64,000 nucleotides of DNA from Phytoseiulus persimilis (GCA_037576195.1 CM075101.1:49042001-49106000), one strand, 5' to 3'; shown: positions 12,301 to 24,611, numbered from the stretch's first letter. Notes: a model not told the origin generated them from the letters alone. Program-made: numbers and translations.

Positions 12301-12785
12301 GTGCCATGCTCAAGTCCAAGGCCTCAGGAACCTGCTGGGGTCGAGTCTCCATACTCTTCTGCTCATTCATCTGTGCTTCCAGTGCATCCGCGCGATCCAG
12401 ATACTCTTTGACCTTCCTCAAAGTTCCCTTTTGTGCGTCGTCTTTCCCGCAGGTACGCATCAAAATTTTTCCCGCATCCTGAAATGACGATTCGAGGATT
12501 CTCACAAAGATGAACAAGGTCTCTCATTGGATGATGTTTAATTGCTCCTCGGAAGAACTTTATTCGAACCGAAGCGATTCCGAATCGCGGGCTGGGGCAG
12601 CTCCAAGTTTCTTGGAAAATAAATGGTTCTTAATTATCTCCTCGATTTACCCGATAATAGAGGATGGCAGGGGCGTGCTCCCCTTTCTGGTCGAACTCCA
12701 CAGCCATTGCAGCCAGCTCCACCGCATTTTTCGTGAGTTCAGCCCTCTGGCTCTCCTTCTCTTCATTATCCGAATCGTCGGACAT
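9352..12785 (-). CDS. CAPN7: Calpain-7 (cytosolic cysteine protease, PalB type)
   Basis: Ten exons on the minus strand: 12785-12651, 12478-12232, 12142-12004, 11917-11736, 11662-11407, 11328-11088, 10965-10738, 10650-10203, 10095-9900, 9745-9352. All junctions are GT-AG and all phases agree, giving 821 residues (the human protein has 813). Two MIT-type helical repeats occupy about residues 10-155; in the family these bind ESCRT-III tails at endosomes. The protease core follows: catalytic Cys297 (SDCSF), His465 (CHAYAV) and Asn485 (KNPWSH). Two C-terminal beta-sandwich domains end in GQEGPFFL. There are no EF hands, as usual for calpain-7. The start is the first ATG before a repeat-like helix (MSDDSDNEEKES). 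All active-site residues are present, so the enzyme should be active. Confidence 0.96.
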
Positions 12786-14865
12786 GCTGCAGGACCGCTA
12801 GTATCTGGAAGAGAAGCTCAATTTTGCTTCAGTCTTTTCAGAGGCGTCTTCGGGCGTCGATAGGAATTGAGCATCTACGCCATCGGATGATTCAGCTGCG
12901 CTCGGGAAAGTGACCTCCCAGTTGGCCCCGCTAACATCCTCCACACGAGGTATTGTTGGTATGATTTGGGCAAATTATGGTGTTTATTTGGTAACGCTAC
13001 GAGTGCATGGAAGAATTATTCGAACACATTGCGAGCCGTCGGAAATACCACCCCCACCCCAGCACGGCTCAGAAATTAGATATGTAAGAATAATTCGAAT
13101 GTTCCACGAAGCTGAAAACTGCGCGGGGCGCCAGTGCATCACCCAGGTGAGCAACTGCGTGACTCATTCGTGCCCCGGTTCGGTCTCGAGCTGTCAAAGT
13201 TCAGTCCAGCGGTTCACACCGATTTTCTACGTCCGAAGTGTCACAGTCATCCAGGGACTGACCTGGAAACGGTAGTTCAGGATTCGATGACAGCTCCTCT
13301 GCTGATCAATAACCGCGTCGAGAGGGCTCACAGAACTATTGTTTAATGTAGGAAAGCGACTGTTCCAAATAATTCCGGCTAGTTTCTTCAACGAGATCGG
13401 TACGCTCTCTCTCAATTCGCAACAGCTTTCGGTGGCGAGGGTACCTCGACTGCCCGAGAGATGGTGCTGCTGAGAAAATGGCGCTGATCACAACGTTGTT
13501 CGCATACACTCCCCGCTAGCTTATTGTGTCTGGTATAGGATTATTCCGGCACAGTGAGTTCCAGTCGTTATTCTATATTCTGTGATTGTCGGCGACTTGA
13601 ACTCACAATCTTCTCGTGCGCAACCCGGGCAACGGTGGAAAGTAGCATCGAGGTGAGTTTTGACAGAATCATTTTTCCAGAATTCCGGCGCGGCTGACGT
13701 CGTCCACTCAGACGCCGGTTGATCAGAACTGTTGTAACTGAATATGTTCATCAAGTCCTGAAACGCGAACCCTGGATTCGAAATAGGGCTCCCGACAACG
13801 TGACAACTCTCGAGCCGGATTAGAGATTCAGCGGAGCTCAGCCAGGTGGCGCTTCTCAGTACTTCAGCGCGTCTCTCGCTCTATTGAGTTTGGAGTCCAA
13901 AGCTGCGTTCCCACTCCTCAATGTCCTCGCGATACATTACCTGTACTACGAATTGCGTCTCCTGTGTGGTTTCCTCCGTTCCCTTATGGTTCTAACTCGT
14001 TGTTTGTAACCGGCTCTGAGATCCTATTCTGGCAGGTAGCTGAAAACAACCTCGTCTGAGGTAAGGAACTCGATTCAATCGTTCCAGACTGCAAGCCCTA
14101 GACCTCCGAGAGGCTCCGAGGAGACGAGCTTGCTGGACTTGAGCTTCGAGTTCACATTCATGTTGAGGTTTTTCTTGTGTTGACTCGCCCCCGCAGCGTC
14201 AGTGATGGACCTCAAACACGTGATTTGATCAATCTGATTTGCACCTAAAGTACGAACATATGTTCGGAGCGGACCGTCAAAGCGTCCGACGTCTCGATCA
14301 CATCGAGGAGCCGAGCCTTAGCCTCGCTCCTCGGGTGCTCGGAAGAGGAATTTTTTCTTCCTCATTGTGACCAAAACCGTGACTCGAGTATTGACGAATG
14401 ATCGCACGAATCCCAACGAAATCGATCCGTTGAGTGCACTCTCCGGTTTTGCATCTAAAAGGCAGCACCTTCATCACGAATACGAACCGAACAACCGTCG
14501 CGGGCACGATGAGATTGATAAGATGTTGCCGAGGAACTCGGTCCCTTTTGTTCCACTCCCTGTTCCTCGCCGATTCTCACTTTATCCTTCCAAGTCGATT
14601 GGATACTGCACGCTCGCTCGTGTCACTGACAGCAATTATCTTTTTCAGGCATTGGAAGCGAAGCCAGAATTTCGATTGAAATGAGTTCGGAGGACAAGAA
14701 GGTGAACAGCGAATGCAACATTCGATGACCGACTAACATCTCTCACTCTAATCTCTTAACTACCTGTCTTCTCGGCTTCGATCCGGGAACTCTCGCGGCT
14801 GGGCTTCGCCAACCATCCCAAGTTAATAACGTTCCCTATTTGCTCGGGTATTTGCCCCTGCGGAG
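12786..14865. other. Intergenic; no supported gene
   Basis: This lies between the calpain-7 start (-) and the THAP-chromoshadow start (+), so it should contain both promoters. Frames at 13521-13754 (minus, with CPGC and CEF) and 14367-14684 (plus) have no recognisable fold or consistent splice partners. Untranslated first exons of either gene may lie here. Confidence 0.4.
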
Positions 14866-15952
14866 ATGGGTGACGAGGACTGCGAGGAACGGGAACGTAA
14901 CAAGTTAGGTAGATGTTGTACGGCACCTTGGTGTAAGGTGCGCTACGGAACTAACGGTGAAACGTCTTTTTTCCGTATACCCACTGATCCTGAACGGTAA
15001 ACCAAACTCCATTCCGGGATTTTACTTGCTCCATTCCATTCCATTCTATTATCAACGATCCGCTCGTTCTCGCTCTCTGTGCATAATGGGGGCCTGCCGG
15101 CAGGCCGAACGAGGAAAGCCTAGGCAGGAACCCAGGAAAGTTCAGAGAAAAGTGTTGCGTGAAAGTCAAAATATCGACTGTACTTCTCAGCTGTCGTAAA
15201 TGGATCGATTACGTGAACCGACCCGAGTTGGCTTACCATTCTCCGGAACATCTCCACAACAACTTTCGGTTGTGCGCTTACCATTTCCGCGACGCCGATT
15301 ATGTGTCCGTAGGAAATCACGCCCGACTGAAGAAGACTGCCGTGCCGTCCGTGCCTCCGCCAGCGGACTGGAAACGGAAATCTAGTGCTCACCAACAAAT
15401 CGCTAAGGTGGCATGATGCGACTACTTTCTTTACGCATCGACACAGTTTCATTGAGTTTCATCTATGTTTCCTCCGACTCGTGACCGACGGCCCCCTGAG
15501 CACCAGTTGCACAGCTGGCTCGCGCAGCCTGTTCTCAACTTATCATTTCATCCAGTGGGCGAGCGATTTTAGGCAACGATTCGAATTAGGTTTCTGATTC
15601 TTTCGCGAATTCTCTCCTATCCCTCGGTTCCCCACAGCTTGCACGCAGCCTTGACACTATGAATGTTGGTCAGCATCGGTTTTGAACGAGTGTGATGCGT
15701 GTGCGTTCGTAAGGATCGACGGAGAAACTCAAAAGAAAACTTACAACTTTTCAGCCCCAGCCGAAAGGATTCGACAGAGGTCTCGAACCTGAAAAGATAC
15801 TCGGTGTGACGAATTCGTCCGGAGAACTCATGTTTCTGATCCAGTGGAAAGGCGCAGAAGAGGCTGATTTTGTGAAGGCTTCCGAGTGCAACACCAGATA
15901 CCCGCAGATGGTGATATCTTTCTATCAGAAACGGCTCGTCATGGAATTCTAG
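14866..15952 (+). CDS. THAP zinc finger fused to chromoshadow domain
   Basis: Three exons, 14866-14996, 15191-15407 and 15755-15952, join in phase to give about 181 residues. Residues 17-90 are a THAP C2CH zinc finger, a DNA-binding fold: Cys18 and Cys23 (CTAPWC), the Trp in CRKWIDYV, Cys72 and His75 (FRLCAYHF), and the trailing Ala-Val-Pro in LKKTAVPSV. The last exon encodes a chromoshadow domain ([34 protein letters not shown]), the HP1 dimerisation module, and ends five residues later. There is no chromodomain. Intron 1 has good sites. The second donor (AAG, then GTGGCA) is weak, so a THAP-only protein ending at 15416 is possible. A single AATAAA follows at 16051 and none was seen between the exons, favouring one transcript. 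Confidence 0.75.
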
Positions 15953-16050
15953 TCGAAGCGCCACCCACCGATATCATGTGTTCATAGCAATCATGAACTT
16001 TGATCAACAGATTATGCCTGTACAAAATGTCCCACTCATACTGTATCGAC

Positions 16051-16056
16051 AATAAA
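16051..16056 (+). terminator. Poly(A) signal of THAP-chromoshadow gene
   Basis: AATAAA lies 99 bases past the stop codon and before the 3' end of the convergent CPSF1 gene. Confidence 0.7.
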
Positions 16057-16224
16057 GCATGTTCAATAGGTGATACACACCGAGATATTCCGATTTCTCT
16101 CAATGATTGACATGATTGAGGAAATCACGATCTCGATACTCAGTTCAAGAGGAGCTATCGGGAAATCGTGACGAGCGGCGTGGACCATGTCGGAAGCGAT
16201 TCCGACTCATTCCGCGACAACTCC

Positions 16225-16230
16225 TTTATT
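16225..16230 (-). terminator. Poly(A) signal of CPSF1
   Basis: AATAAA on the minus strand lies 120 bases past the CPSF1 stop codon. It is 170 bases from the opposing signal of the THAP-chromoshadow gene, so the two transcripts need not overlap. Confidence 0.65.
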
Positions 16231-16349
16231 CCACTAGACTTCGATATTACAAAGTACACAGGTGACGCTCTCGGATATCGTGCCGAGATGCGCCTTCGCA
16301 GAGTATGTACAATCAGCCGCTCCTTGGCTCTACTCGATCGAATCCAAGA

Positions 16350-19300
16350 TCAGAAATGGTAAGTAAGACCTTCGATTTCTGCGAGGTCCAATTGAATCTG
16401 ATGAACTGTCGTTCCGATTTTCCTCGCCACTTCTGCCTTTTCGTTGAAGTTCAGGTCCTGGAAAACGGGAGCGTTGGACTCCTTCAGTCGAAATTCATAG
16501 AGAAAACAGGGAGACGAATGTAGCGGTGTAGAACGAATGTTCCGAATGATCTTGGTTCTGTGGATCCTCGGCCTCGCTTACCATGAAGACGTTGATGAGG
16601 TCACCGTCGACGACACTTTTCTGCGGATTGCTCAATGATCTTACGTCAGTTTGCATGACGCGGAAAGCTTTAGGGTTGAGGCCGCCGACATGCTGGCAAT
16701 AAGAGTTGAGGACATTCTGGAGCATCAACAATCGTCGGTAGGTCTTCTCCGAAATCGGAAGGAGGTAACCAAGGGCGCCGTCAAGAGAAGCTGGAAAGAA
16801 ACTTCGTCAAGCTCATCGAGGAACTAAGCTCCCGCACGAATCAAAGACCTGATAACGCTGCCAACCATGAAAGATCGCGATGTACACACCGTAGATGGTG
16901 ACATGTCTCGCTTCCAGATCGCTCAGCAGCCTACGTTCGCTTCTCGGGACTTCAGCGAGTCTGCAGCGAATTCGAAACATGGTGTTGATCCTGGATCCGA
17001 TGTTAAAGTCCCCTCTGCGAATGAGGCGCTGACCGCCGAAGGTTTCTCTGTTCTCAGGCTGATACATGTAGACCAGAACATTGCATTGAGCGTCGGTGGC
17101 TAGGAAAGCCATTTGAGAATTATCTACGAGGTATTCGATGGAGTAAATCTGAACAGGTTTTGTGTCTTTGGAAACAACGGCAAGGGTCTTCGACTCCTCC
17201 TGGTATCGAAGCAGCGTTATACTCTTGTGAACATCGCCGATCAAGATGAAGCTTTTGATAGAGATCGCGCTCAGAATGTAAATTTGGGTGTCCAAGAAAG
17301 CCATTCCCACGAGGTCGTTGTCTTTGAGTTGGAACAAGAACAGCTTCTGACCCACAGCCGCCATCAAGTGTCCTTTGACCGAGCAGAGAGCCGTTACAGG
17401 AGCGTTCTGAGGCTTCGAAAGGATTGTTTTGACTTTGCTCCGCGTGAGTGGTTGTCCAGGTTCCGGTACCACTTCGATTATATCGATGAGCAAGATCCTC
17501 CCTTTGGCAGTGATGTCTTCCCCGAAATTGTGGATGGTGCCCACAGCGATCAGTCCTTTCTCTCCACTCGTCGTGCCTTCCGACGCGATCATCACATTTT
17601 TCACACAGGTTATCTTCTCCCAATCTTCCATCGGCATCCGGGTGTTGGGGATCGCTTCCCAAGAGACGGGGGACCAGAGCTCGAGAGCGAACTTGTCGAC
17701 TGTGGGAGGAATGAAACGATTGCTTTCACGCTCGATGGGCTCGAACTCTTTGTCCTCGTTGGCGAGCTTCGGTACGCAAGTGGCGATCTCTTCCGTCGAG
17801 GTCGCTACGCAGTAAGTTCTCGAATCTACGTGATAGTTCACCGAGTGCGGGGTGGCGTGGATCGGGATCCTGCGCATCGGCCACGGCGCGTCATAGTTGA
17901 GGTAGCTTGGAAGAGCGCAGATTCTCAGCTCGCCATACTTGTTGAAGAACAGGAACCCTTTTTCACAGTTGACGTTGTGGAATGTTGCGAACGAATAGAT
18001 CCGACCGTCGTTGAGCATCGGGTGGGCTCTGAGCTCGCCGCGAGCCGTCAGGAATATCCAGTGGGGCCGCCTCCCGCAAATGAAGACGCCATTGTAGCCA
18101 CAGACGTCTTGGAAAGCTCGAATCCACCGCAAACTCTGCGTGGAGTCGCCTTCTTTCGGTTTGTAAACCCGACGAGGCTCCATGGTCACCGCGTGCTGCA
18201 GTCTCCTGAACTGGAGCTTCAAGTGGCCTTCTTTCTGATTTTGAAACGGATATGCCTCGTAGATGTGGAGGTCGGAGTCCACTCTCGCGAACAGAAGCGG
18301 CCGTGATTGGTGGAGACCGAGACCACAGACGAAAATCTCCATAACCTTCGGCAGTTGGGCCTCGCTCGGAGGCGTGTTGGACGTCTGGCCCGACACTGCG
18401 GCGTTCTGCAGAATTTTGTTGCATAACGGAAAATTCTTCACGAAGTAGCGGAGCTTGTAGTCTGGAAACGAATAGATCTCGAGCGCGCCGTTCTCTCTGG
18501 CGAGGAAAACCCAGAAGGTGGGGTCAAGCGGTGCTAGTTTCCGAATGTTTTCCTCGTAATCTTCTTCTTCAGCCGTGTCTTTGGCTTGAGAGGTCGGAAC
18601 AATGCTCGCCGCCGTCAGACCTCCAGCAACGAGATCCTTGATGTCTACAGAGCTGCCGTAGAGGAGTTCATCCTCGTCGTCGAAGTCTGCGCTCTTCAGG
18701 ACTTTTTTCGGCAGCTCGGTTTTGAGTTTGGTTTTCGCGCCAGTTTTCGGTTTGCTGGTGTCTTCGGGCTTCGGTATTTTCGTCACGAACAGCCCCGAAA
18801 CGTCTCTGTAGATGCAGAGCGCTGTGATTCTCGATTTGGCTCCAGGGAATTGCGGCTTCAACACAGAGAGCTTGTACCTGAAACGAGCCGCAGATAGATC
18901 AGCGACCCGGCGATCTTAACCAACTCGGGCGGAAGAAATCGTAGGGAGAGGATGACGAGAGGAAACCAGCTCTCACTCACCCCGTAGCGTCATCTCCCCT
19001 CAGAGTGAGTTGAATGACCAAGCCGTCTTGGGACATGACCAGAACGTGAGGGTCGGCAATCGAAGCAGAAACCAAAGGACTACCAACATCGATCGGAACT
19101 TGTTGAAGCTGTTTGACACCCTCCAAGAGCCGCACGCTGTTCGGGCAAACCTGGATTATGTACCGCCCATCTGCCAGGTTCCCCGCGAAAATCGTAGGCG
19201 ATTGTGTACAAAAACCGCTGTGGTCCAATTCGTTGATTTCTTGGCCGGTTTGCAATATCTGGGAACGAAGCCATGTGACTCGATCATGCTGAGTGGGAAG

Positions 19301-21610
19301 ACGCTCGTTACGACTCATGATATTATTGAGACACGAAATACAAAGGGGAAGAGATCCTCAGCGAAAAACTCACCATGGTCGAATCTGGTCGCGAGAGGAT
19401 GAGGAATTGGTGGGAATCCTCATCAACGTCCGCTGACCGCGTCGAACTACTTCGAACTGTCCATAAATCTGTACAGCCAGGGAGTTCGAATGTTGTTATC
19501 ACCTGAGGTCGTACGGTACGCTGGAGTACGCACAGTGCTCCACTTCTCTCGTGGCCGCACGCGGCAAATATCTCCACTTCAGTGTCAGTTTTCAGAGACA
19601 GCTCACTCTGGAACGCCGGTTCTCCCATAGCGACTTTTGTTATAGGCCCGAGGGTTTGAAGGCGATCGGTGACTTCAAGCCTGTAGCAAGTTGTTCCCAG
19701 GCAGTCGGCTTCGCAGTTCTGATTGTAAACGCGGAGTTCGTGGGGGTCTTTGATTAAATTGACGTTAGAAGCGGCCCAGTCTTCAATATTGTCGGGATCG
19801 GAAGGAAGTTCGTCGGATTCGAGCGCAGGCTCCGGCTCCGCTTCTGGTTCCGGTTCCGTTTTCGGTTCTTCCTCTTCCGGCTCAGGTTTGAGTCTCTTGG
19901 CCTTGGGTTCTTCGTTTCCTTCGTTGACATCATTGTCGAGTTTCTTTTCGTCCTCAGCCGTGGCTTCGCCTCCTTCTTCGCCTTCCCTTGTTTGGGTCTC
20001 ATCAGTGATTGATCCCTCGTCGGTTCCATTTTTCTCTTCGACCACCGGCTCCACTTCAACTCTGTCCATCTCTGTATATCTGAGCAGGAGCGAGTTGCCG
20101 ATTCTAGAGCCCACAAACAAGTACCCGGGCTCGCAAAGCGTAATGCAGGTGGCAACAGCCGTCGTGGCCAACCTCTTCAACTCGAACTGGTTGATGGATC
20201 TCATGCCGTCAGTGAACAAGCTCAGGACGTACAGGTCGCCGTTAGCCAAACTGAGAAGGATTTTCGTTTCTGACAGAAATTCACAACGACAGCAGTCAAG
20301 GGTTAATGGTGGTCCCGGTTGATCTTTGAGAGGGAAACCAGTGCTGCACTCGGTGAAGCAGTTGAGAGACACGCCATAAGCTGGAACTGATTGGTTCAGA
20401 TACAGCAATGCGTTAACTGACAGGATGAGGACGCCTCCGATCGGTTTGGGTACCGGCAGAACTTTGAACGAGTTGTATGGTAGGCCGCTGAAAGACCACA
20501 CAGGAGGATGGACTCGCTGGTAAACATTCAAGGAGAGGGCCATGATGGCGCAGGTGTCTTGACGGATCGCAACTCGACTGAAAACATGGTGGAGAGCGTG
20601 AGAAGAATCGTTCACCCAAGGTTCTAAATTCAGGATTTTCTGTCGCTGAACCCAGGGACTCACCCGGTCCATGTTCGGATGGGCTCGTATAATAAGAGCA
20701 GTGTCGGTTCGTAGTATCCATTCAAAAACGTCATGTCATGAATGTTGTTCACGCCCTTTTCTTCGTCCAAATCAACCAATCTTATTGTGTAGTACTCCAA
20801 GAAACCCGATGTGTTAATCTGAGTACTTTTTGACGAGGCAATGGGGTCAGAAAGATCGGATGCATCTCGTTTGACGAAAGGGATGATAGCCAGATGTTTC
20901 CCGTATATCAGAACGGCAGCGCAGCGATTCAACGGGTCCACTTTAACGAAGGGGTTCCCCACGTAATTATAAAAGCCCTCCTGTGGAGTGTAAAGACCTC
21001 TGATGACGGATGAAAGCGGGGAATCTTCTTGCAGGGTGTTGCCTCTCACTATATGTGCTCGTGAACTGTACCGATGCTGCAGAAATTCTGCGCCTTACCT
21101 TGTATTCCTCTTTTTCGAGACTGCGGATCGCAAGCGTTTGCAGCTCATGGGTGGCAGGATCGTATTCGACGAGACTTATCTTTGCTTCTCTGAACACGAA
21201 AATCAGAGAATCTCTATTCATGTTCAGCCGAATCTTCTCCATACCAGATATTGTCCCAAAACAGTTGAAGGTTTGCATGTGCTCTAGTTTGGCTTTGTCA
21301 TCTGTCTCGTTCAAGCCATCGCGAACCAGTCGGTAGACCTGGGGAAGAATCGGGCGCATGATTTCAAGCAGAGAGACGCATCGCAATCCTCTGAATCCGG
21401 AGACACGTGAGAACGTGTATCCGATGATCATCTGGTTGGATGCGCTCGCTCCTAACATACCTTGATAACAGTTCCTACAGCAACGACGAGATTTCTTTCG
21501 GCCAAATTATAGAAGTGGCAGTAAACGGAGAACTCTGCCCCTGATGGTGGCTGTGTTTGCCTGTGATAGGCAAACATAGCACTCGACAGCTTCACATCGT
21601 AATGAGCCAT
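16350..21610 (-). CDS. CPSF1: Cleavage and polyadenylation specificity factor subunit 1 (CPSF160)
   Basis: Eight minus-strand exons: 21610-21461, 21338-21099, 20980-20664, 20577-19374, 19258-18981, 18877-16890, 16790-16582, 16457-16350. All introns are GT-AG, 86-124 bases, in phase, giving 1497 residues (the human protein has 1443). CPSF1 is the three-propeller scaffold of the complex that recognises AAUAAA and directs pre-mRNA 3' cleavage. Landmarks: [13 protein letters not shown] near the start, [56 protein letters not shown], and the CPSF_A C-terminus from [14 protein letters not shown] to [10 protein letters not shown] and a final YHF. An unusually long Glu/Pro/Lys-rich linker (about residues 410-510) contains a possible nuclear signal ([10 protein letters not shown]). 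The start could instead be the Met 11 residues in. Divergent from PSMD7, 767 bases away. Confidence 0.97.
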
Positions 21611-22377
21611 CTACGAAGGAAACAAAGCTGAATTAAGAAAACGTGATACTGGTCTTCTGTTCATCTAATCATTGGACTGTATTGTGTTCTTTCTTGCTTC
21701 GTTCTAGGATGGCAGAGAGGCTGCTCCAGAGTCTGCTCACATCCAGAACTGGACCCCGGAGACGATGTCCGGGATATCTTTTTGGATTTAGCCGATGAGA
21801 GTCGAACAAGCTGAAGCGCCAAGCTCGATTAGTTCAGAAGCTTTGCCTCCGAGTGCACTTTTTCGAAAAATCGAAGACGTTATCAATCGGCTTCTTCAGA
21901 TCTTCTCCCGGCGAAATAAGGACTGTTGCCTAGAAATCTACCTCTGTCCAATATAATCATTCCACAATCCGAATAACAGTGTCCATGAACCGCCACTGGT
22001 GCCCCAAGCACTCTATTGCCATCGACAGCAGAGACTGGCGCTCTGTATAAACATCGTGGCGCCGGTCTCTCGTAAACACCGATTCCGGCTCCCAAATCAA
22101 TCGAGCCCAATTCCCCTGTTCGCCGTCACTCTGCGTTCCAAGTCAGGTAAAAACCCTTCACATGGAATTTCGAAGACAACAGACAGCTGGAGGGCGATGG
22201 GATAATTCTGAATCGAATCTTTGCTCACTCTGACGACGACTGCAGGGAGCCACAGTCTACATCGATATCCTAGTTGAGTCCATCGGGTACTGTGACTGGC
22301 AGAATCGTATTCGAAAACTTGCTAAGTTGATTCCGCCCGTTGCTTCAAAACCTCCAAGACTCATTCATCTGGGGATT
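21611..22377. promoter_or_regulatory. Divergent intergenic region between CPSF1 and PSMD7
   Basis: 767 bases separate the two start codons, which face away from each other. No long frame or conserved coding exon was seen. By position it should contain both promoters. No TATA box was singled out. Confidence 0.5.
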
Positions 22378-24176
22378 ATGGCAGCGACCACAGCATCGTC
22401 GGCGGCGCCCGAGAACATACCGAAGGTGGGTTCATTATGGACTGAAGCGTTCGAAGACCCCTCGGGTAGTCATCATCCCCGAAATGTTCCGCTCCCAATA
22501 TCTGCTCCTTGGAATTGAATGACAGCAGGGTGGGGTGCGACTTGCGATCCAGCCTAGGAACGATGCACGCGAAAACTCTTTCGGGGAGATGTGGAGCACG
22601 ACCCGCTTGGGTCATATTTTCTGTTCGTCAGATTCCTCGAGAACCACACAGTGGAACACCGGTTTTATTCTGTCGTGGCCATTTCATAGTTTTGGGGTAC
22701 TTCATTCAAAGCACTAGCTATCTGTTTGAAATAGTGGAATGTGAACTGACTGGGGGGACATTTGCGGTCAACTCATTCATGATCGCCCGTTCTTCCGCTC
22801 TGAGCTACTTTTCCTACTCTCAACTGAAATTTCAGCCGAACGTGCATGAATTGCCCGTTTCCAATGTGATCGTGCATCCGTTGGTGCTCCTTTCGGTCGT
22901 CGATCACTTCAACCGCATGGGAAAAATTGGAAACCAAAAACGAGTCATCGGAGTTCTACTGGGATCCTTGAAAGCTAAGGGTGTTCTCGACATCTCCAAT
23001 AGCTTCGCCGGTAAGCCATCTTCGAGCAAACTCCTTGATACAACTTCGTTGGGTGACGGAATCTACTTGGAATTCGAGAAACAGCTTGATCTGACTCACG
23101 ACTGTCGGTATCCCTCATCCTTCAGTTCCCTTCGACGAAGACGATCGTGACAAATCGGTGTGGTTCCTCGATCACGACTACTTGGAGAACATGTTTGCCA
23201 TGTTCAAGAAGGTGAACGCCAGAGAGCGTATCGTGGGCTGGTACCACACCGGTCCGAAACTTCACCAGAACGATATTGCGATCAACGAGCTCGTCCGTAG
23301 ATACTGTCCCAACTCTGTGCTCGTCATCATCGGAGCAAAGCCCAAGGATCTTGGCTTGCCGACCGAAGCTTACATTTCAGTGGAAGAAGTGCACGACGTG
23401 AGTTGCGGGACGATTTCACACGCTTAGTTTTAGCGGACCTGAATCTCGAGGTGAGGAGCGTGAAGTTTGTGCTTTCACGACTTTCGTTTTCCCCAAGGAC
23501 GGCACCCCGACCAGCAAAACATTCGAGCACGTCCCGAGCGAGATTGGCGCGGAAGAAGCCGAGGAAGTCGGTGTTGAACACCTCCTGAGGGATATCAAAG
23601 ACACCACCGTCGGGACTCTCAGTCAAAGAATCACGAACCAGTTCATGAGTCTCAGAGGTCTTCACTCCCAAGTGAACGACATCCGGAAGTATCTCGACCA
23701 GGTGGTCGAAGGCAAACTGCCCCTCAATCATACGATCATCTACCACATGCAGGACATTTTCAATCTCCTTCCTGATGTTTCCACCCAGAGCTTCGTCAAA
23801 AGCTTATACGTCAAAACCAACGACCAAATGTTGGTGGTCTACCTCGCATCCATGGTATGCGCACATTTGTCAGAGACCTAACAGCTAATTTGAATTGTCG
23901 GATCGCTGAAAGCTGGTGTACTCCGAGTCAACTCGACGACGCCTAAATCTGGAGAAAAAATTCTCATTCCAGGTGCGGTCCGTGATTGCGTTGCACAACC
24001 TGATTAATAACAAGATCACGAATCGAGACGCAGAGAAGAAAGAGAGTGAGAAAGTAGCATCTCCGAAACGCGATGAGAAGGACAAAGGAGACAAAGAATC
24101 GAAGGATAATAAGGACGCGAAAAAAGACGAAAAAGCGTCCAAAGATGGTGACGACTCGAAATCCAAGAAGAAGTGA
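22378..24176 (+). CDS. PSMD7: 26S proteasome regulatory subunit Rpn8
   Basis: Five exons, 22378-22425, 22836-23010, 23126-23397, 23498-23854 and 23973-24176, encode 351 residues. Rpn8 is the non-catalytic MPN-domain partner of the deubiquitinase Rpn11 in the proteasome lid. The MPN domain runs from [19 protein letters not shown] through [38 protein letters not shown] and [14 protein letters not shown]. Then come the helical segment ([37 protein letters not shown]) and a Lys/Asp/Glu-rich tail typical of the family. The first exon gives a 16-residue Ala/Thr-rich leader ([16 protein letters not shown]) not usual in orthologs. It is chosen because its donor fits phase 0 and the next exon has no in-frame ATG before the domain. 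Confidence 0.95.
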
Positions 24177-24296
24177 AAGGGCTCGAAGGGAATTTCGTTC
24201 TGTGAACCGATGCCGCAGACACGGAGAGAGAACTCGAAGTTCGTGCTACTCTCCGAATCATCTCAAAGATATTCATGGATGCAGTGGTCAACATGG

Positions 24297-24302
24297 AATA
24301 AA
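24297..24302 (+). terminator. Poly(A) signal of PSMD7
   Basis: AATAAA lies 120 bases past the PSMD7 stop codon. Confidence 0.7.
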
Positions 24303-24476
24303 CGATGTACATATACTCAGGCATTTTGTTCTCCTATCGAAATCTTACGGTCGTTGGTTTTGACGTAGAGGGAGCCGAGCCGGGACGTCGGTACTACAAA
24401 AGTCCGGTTTGATACTTCTGTCGACATTTCCAGTCGTTGGGTCGATGAGAATTTAAGACGTGAACAGCGAGCTCTC

Positions 24477-24482
24477 TTTATT
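24477..24482 (-). terminator. Poly(A) signal of QDPR
   Basis: AATAAA on the minus strand lies 129 bases past the QDPR stop and does not overlap the PSMD7 signal. Confidence 0.65.
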
Positions 24483-24611
24483 TGGGTTCGAACGCGACTG
24501 CCGTTGGCTGTGCTCCGATTTCTTGAGATTCTTGAGGCGAATCATTCCAGTGCGCTCGTCTAGATTTCCAGCAAATTTTCTTGGCACAGAATATCAGTCT
24601 GCTAGTCATGT

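Noticed and set aside
15159..15416. Treating the THAP exon and chromoshadow exon as two separate genes
   Set aside because: Phases match across the intron, no poly(A) signal lies between them, and no start or chromodomain exon was found for a separate HP1 gene. The weak donor keeps this open as an alternative.
17113..18306. 397-codon plus-strand open frame
   Set aside because: It lies antisense to the largest CPSF1 exon, whose sequence is clearly conserved on the minus strand. The product is Arg/Asp-rich with no domain, as expected for a shadow frame.
19750..20322. Plus-strand Ser-rich 190-codon frame
   Set aside because: It is the complement of the Glu/Pro-rich CPSF1 linker, which automatically reads as Ser-rich.
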